A DNA stretch of 9,793 nucleotides, taken from contig JAPUIL010000102.1 in assembly GCA_027297085.1 (NCBI GenBank), positions 1 through 9,793 of the forward strand, given 5' to 3'. This DNA comes from Verrucomicrobiota bacterium. GTDB taxonomy: Bacteria; Verrucomicrobiota; Verrucomicrobiia; Opitutales; UBA2995. Position numbers and translations under genes: made by a program. The notes under the pieces are model-generated. The model did no database searches and had not been told where the DNA came from. It saw only the letters and a list, made by a program, of their open reading frames with translations. Positions 7,378 to 9,793 of the stretch are shown here, one piece after another; within the stretch, counting starts at the first letter, position 1; each line of letters opens with the position of its first letter.

Positions 7378-8096
7378 TCCCGCTGAGGGTTGACCTGATC
7401 TGATTCTATTTTGCCATCAATAAGGCGGATAAACCGGCGCGCATGCTGGGCAACATTTTCCTCATGCGTTATTAAAATAATCGTATTCCCCTGCTGGTGA
7501 AGCTCATCAAACAACTCCATAATCTCGGCTCCCGTTTTAGAATCGAGGTTCCCGGTCGGTTCGTCCGCCAGAATTATAGATGGTTCATTGACCAAAGCTC
7601 TAGCAATGGCGACACGCTGCCGTTGTCCACCCGAAAGCTCGTTAGGTTTATGAGCGACGCGATCTCCCAGCCCTACTCGTTCACAAACGAGTAGCGCTTT
7701 TTCCTCACGTTGCCATTTGGGCATTCCTGCATACACCAGAGGCAGTTCCACATTGCGCAGAGTCGAGGCACGAGCCAGCAGGTTAAAACTCTGGAAGACG
7801 AATCCAATTTTCTGATTCCGGATAAATGCCAGCTCGTTGTCATCCATCATGGCCACATCTTCTCCTTCAAAATAATACTGACCCGAAGTCGGCGTATCCA
7901 GACAGCCGATCATGTTCATCAAAGTGGACTTACCACTACCAGAAGGGCCCATAATGGCCACGTAATCATTGCCATAGATCTTGAGGTCCACCCCATCAAG
8001 TGCCTTGACGGTATTGGCTTTACCCAGGTCATACAATTTTTCGACCCGCCCGATATCGATAATCGGTTCTCCTACTCCCTGATATGGTTGAATCAT
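7374..8096 (-). CDS. ABC transporter ATP-binding protein, MacB/LolD type
   Basis: The 240-residue nucleotide-binding subunit is of normal length and has every ATPase motif. Walker [10 protein letters not shown] is at 50-58, the Q-loop Q102 is in FVFQSFNLL, the signature [15 protein letters not shown] at 154-168, Walker B IILADEP at 174-180 with catalytic E179, the D-loop follows as GNLD, and the switch H211 lies in LITHE. The wording around the Q-loop and signature is that of the MacB/LolD/FtsE branch, which pairs with FtsX-like permeases. It should act as a cytoplasmic dimer powering the two permeases encoded directly downstream. ATG at 8096 gives the standard start of about 13 residues before the first strand. 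No Shine-Dalgarno precedes it; a T-rich leader does. It lies 40 bases after the fusion-protein gene. Confidence 0.95.
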   Translation of the reverse strand: MIQPYQGVGEPIIDIGRVEKLYDLGKANTVKALDGVDLKIYGNDYVAIMGPSGSGKSTLMNMIGCLDTPTSGQYYFEGEDVAMMDDNELAFIRNQKIGFVFQSFNLLARASTLRNVELPLVYAGMPKWQREEKALLVCERVGLGDRVAHKPNELSGGQRQRVAIARALVNEPSIILADEPTGNLDSKTGAEIMELFDELHQQGNTIILITHEENVAQHARRFIRLIDGKIESDQVNPQRE

Positions 8097-8120
8097 TGTT
8101 TGGAAAAAATGGTTCGCTTG

Positions 8121-8136
8121 TTCACCCAGCGGTGAA
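8121..8136 (-). other. Intra-operon hairpin between fusion-protein and ATPase genes
   Basis: A perfect 6-bp stem with a 4-base loop (TTCACC-GCTG-GGTGAA on the transcript) begins directly after the TGA stop of the fusion-protein gene. A six-T run (8105-8110 on the minus strand) comes only 10 bases after the stem, too far for a standard intrinsic terminator. It might dampen read-through, protect the upstream mRNA 3' end, or be chance. Confidence 0.4.
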
Positions 8137-9477
8137 TCAACTTTTTTTATCGTCAGAGTCCTCGCCCTTATTGTCCTTTTTAACCGTCACAGCTTTGTCA
8201 TGTTCCAAATCGCGCGTGATCGCCCTATAACTACCGGAGACGACTTGCTCCCCATCCTTCACGCCTTCTTCAATCACAATGTAAGTATTATCTGCGATAC
8301 CCGTTTTAACTTCGCGCATGATGGTCTTACCTTCCTTCACTACAAAAATGATGCGTTGAAGGTCTTCTTTGGCATTCTTCTTTTCTTTCCGGGTTCGGTC
8401 ATCGGCTTTACGGTCCTCCCTTGATACATCACTTTTATCCGCCCCATCACCTCCGTCTTTGGCATCGGGATGGAGAGCCTTTTTAACGTCTGTCTTCTTA
8501 CGCACGGTTACCGATTGTATGGGCACGGATAGTGCATCTTCCACCGTTTCTGTTTCGATGTCCGCGGTTGCGGTCATACCGGGCTTCAGCTTGGGGCTTG
8601 GGCTTGTTAGCTTAATTCGCACTTCAAAGGTGGTGAGCTGGTCGTTGTTTTGCCGGACATTGGCCGCCGAGCTGGAGATTTCGGTCACAAAGCCTTCAAA
8701 TTCTTCATCCGCCATAGCGTCTACTTCCACAGTGGCTTTGTCATTGATCTTCACATTTATGATGTCGGTCTCACTCACCTCGATGCGCACTTCCATGTTT
8801 GATAGGTCCGCCACACGCATGATCTCTGTTCCTGCGAATTGACCGGTTCCCACCACCCGTTCGCTCAACTCCGAATCGAGCTTTGATATAGTGCCGTCCA
8901 TAGGCGCAAAGGTCACGGTTTTCGATAAAACTTCCAAAGCTTCGTCTAGGAGGGCTTTTGCACGCTCGATTTCCCAAAGAGCCGACTCTTCCTGAATTTT
9001 GCGTATTTCCACCAGAGTCCGGGCATCGTTCATCTCCTTTTCACTGGTAAACCCTTTGGCAAACAACTCCTGCACACGACCCAGGTCCTGTTCCGCTTGC
9101 AAGCGCTGAGCCCTGGATTCCAGTGATCGCGCTTTTGCGGTGTTAATGGACACCTTGCGCTGGCTCACTTGAGTCTCGTACCGGTCGGGGTCGACTCTTA
9201 CCAGGAGGTCCCCTTTTTTGACCAACTGACCCTCCACGACGGGAAGGTCAATGATCTCACCGGCAACTTCCGAGGATATTTTAATCTCCACTTCAGGGAA
9301 AATGCGTCCTGTCGCCGACACCATGCGGGTCACGGTCCGCCTCTCAGCTTTTTCGACGGTAACCTCGATTAACTTCTCCTTCTTTTGAGTCACAAGGACA
9401 ACTACAGTCGCAACGACAATCAGGATCAGGACCGAAAAAACGATCAGCTTCTTCTTGGATTTTTTTCTAGGACTCAC
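8137..9477 (-). CDS. Periplasmic membrane fusion protein (MacA/HlyD-like) of ABC efflux system
   Basis: The 446-residue adaptor has a Lys-rich start and a membrane anchor at about 11-30. A first lipoyl/barrel half lies at about 48-100 ([19 protein letters not shown] motif region), an alpha-helical hairpin at about 100-185, the second lipoyl half with [10 protein letters not shown] at 191-200, and a beta-barrel and membrane-proximal domain to about 432. These are the parts of MacA-type adaptors that link an inner-membrane pump to an outer-membrane channel. An unusual charged, low-complexity segment at 327-371 interrupts the region after the beta-barrel, and the tail from 433 is Lys/Asp-rich. 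The start codon is GTG: an in-frame TAA at 9484-9486 rules out a longer form, and later starts would lose the anchor. There is no clear Shine-Dalgarno. It is the first gene of the transporter set. Confidence 0.9.
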   Translation of the reverse strand: MSPRKKSKKKLIVFSVLILIVVATVVVLVTQKKEKLIEVTVEKAERRTVTRMVSATGRIFPEVEIKISSEVAGEIIDLPVVEGQLVKKGDLLVRVDPDRYETQVSQRKVSINTAKARSLESRAQRLQAEQDLGRVQELFAKGFTSEKEMNDARTLVEIRKIQEESALWEIERAKALLDEALEVLSKTVTFAPMDGTISKLDSELSERVVGTGQFAGTEIMRVADLSNMEVRIEVSETDIINVKINDKATVEVDAMADEEFEGFVTEISSSAANVRQNNDQLTTFEVRIKLTSPSPKLKPGMTATADIETETVEDALSVPIQSVTVRKKTDVKKALHPDAKDGGDGADKSDVSREDRKADDRTRKEKKNAKEDLQRIIFVVKEGKTIMREVKTGIADNTYIVIEEGVKDGEQVVSGSYRAITRDLEHDKAVTVKKDNKGEDSDDKKS

Positions 9478-9537
9478 AGAGGGTTACTTTCGATTTGAAG
9501 TTTGGTTAAAAGGTATGGGTAGGCGGATTACGCGCAA

Positions 9538-9565
9538 ATTACAAATAAGATTCATTAATAGACAA
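9538..9565 (-). promoter_or_regulatory. Candidate sigma-70-type promoter for the transporter operon
   Basis: On the minus strand, TTGTCT (9565-9560, 4 of 6 to TTGACA) and TGTAAT (9543-9538, 5 of 6 to TATAAT) are separated by 16 bases. Transcription would start near 9531, about 54 bases before the GTG at 9477. This is the best match I found in the divergent region, but it is not strong. Confidence 0.4.
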
Positions 9566-9750
9566 GAGCTCTGGCTTTTGGAGTGTCCCGTTGAAGGGTT
9601 GTTCCTGGTATAAGTGATGATTATTCAACGTTTATCAACCATTGGACCCGCAAAAGATTCAAAGAGTCGCAAAAAAATTTCAGATTCAGTTGCACACATC
9701 CGGTGAGTTCAGCTTGCTACCCATCATTGCAGCGTCCCCTTCCACGAATA

Positions 9751-9793
9751 ATGCCTGCTCCGCACGAATTCATTCATCTCAAAGGAATCCGTC
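9751..9793 (+). CDS. Start of a rightward gene, possibly excinuclease UvrA (partial)
   Basis: Only 14 codons are visible, from ATG at 9751, reading MPAPHEFIHLKGIR to the window edge with the frame open. The segment F-I-H-L-K-G-I-R matches the usual opening of UvrA, where a short strand ending in G-A/I-R is followed by a Asn-Asn/His-Leu-Lys motif and Walker A. UvrA is the damage-recognising ATPase of nucleotide excision repair. The evidence is a short peptide resemblance, so the identity is tentative. A gene start here is plausible because the neighbouring operon runs away leftward, leaving a normal-sized divergent control region of 273 bases. No Shine-Dalgarno or clear promoter was found upstream. 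Confidence 0.4.
   Translation, partial: MPAPHEFIHLKGIR

Noticed and set aside
8369..8842. Rightward 157-codon open frame, Ser/Thr/Val-rich
   Set aside because: It is antisense to the fusion-protein gene, which has clear family motifs; the composition is a mirror artefact.
9595..9620. LexA/SOS-type box before the possible uvrA start
   Set aside because: A TGTTC half-site is present near 9599, but no matching GAACA half-site follows at the expected four-base spacing.

Overview
The window looks like chromosomal DNA of a Gram-negative bacterium. I infer Verrucomicrobiota, perhaps the Opitutae/Puniceicoccales side. The reasons are a secreted or anchored protein built from W-x-x-x-DP-x-x-A repeats, an inner-membrane ABC/membrane-fusion efflux set, and a near absence of Shine-Dalgarno motifs before the genes. 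This placement rests on recalled family style, not on a search. Coding is dense and the GC content is moderate. I see no rRNA, tRNA, CRISPR array, insertion sequence or phage gene.

Left part (1-3248). A response regulator receiver domain (NtrC-like) runs leftward out of the window. Across a 131-base shared control region lies a rightward gene for an anchored protein made of a strict 32-residue helical repeat with two Gly/Arg-rich insertions. It is followed on the same strand by an endonuclease/exonuclease/phosphatase-fold hydrolase with all its active-site motifs, and by a small protein with two membrane segments that I do not recognise.

Right part (9477-3245, leftward). Five genes follow one another: a MacA/HlyD-like membrane fusion protein, a MacB/LolD-type ATPase, two paralogous MacB/FtsX-type permeases, and a membrane-anchored phospholipase D-like protein. 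The ATPase and the permeases overlap by 4 and 8 bases, so they are almost certainly translated together. The first four would form one envelope-spanning tripartite transporter lacking only an outer-membrane channel, which is not in the window. The phospholipase D-like gene sits 52 bases further on and may be co-transcribed. It meets the small membrane-protein gene tail to tail, and the two stop codons share the bases CTAG.

Right edge (9478-9793). A 273-base divergent intergenic region holds a plausible promoter for the transporter operon. After it come the first 14 codons of a rightward gene whose start resembles the UvrA N-terminus.

Most of the window is ordinary. The parts most worth a second look are the 32-residue repeat protein with its glycine-rich inserts and its pairing with a divergent regulator, the phospholipase D-like protein that lacks the Asp in both HKD motifs, and the charged insertion in the fusion protein.
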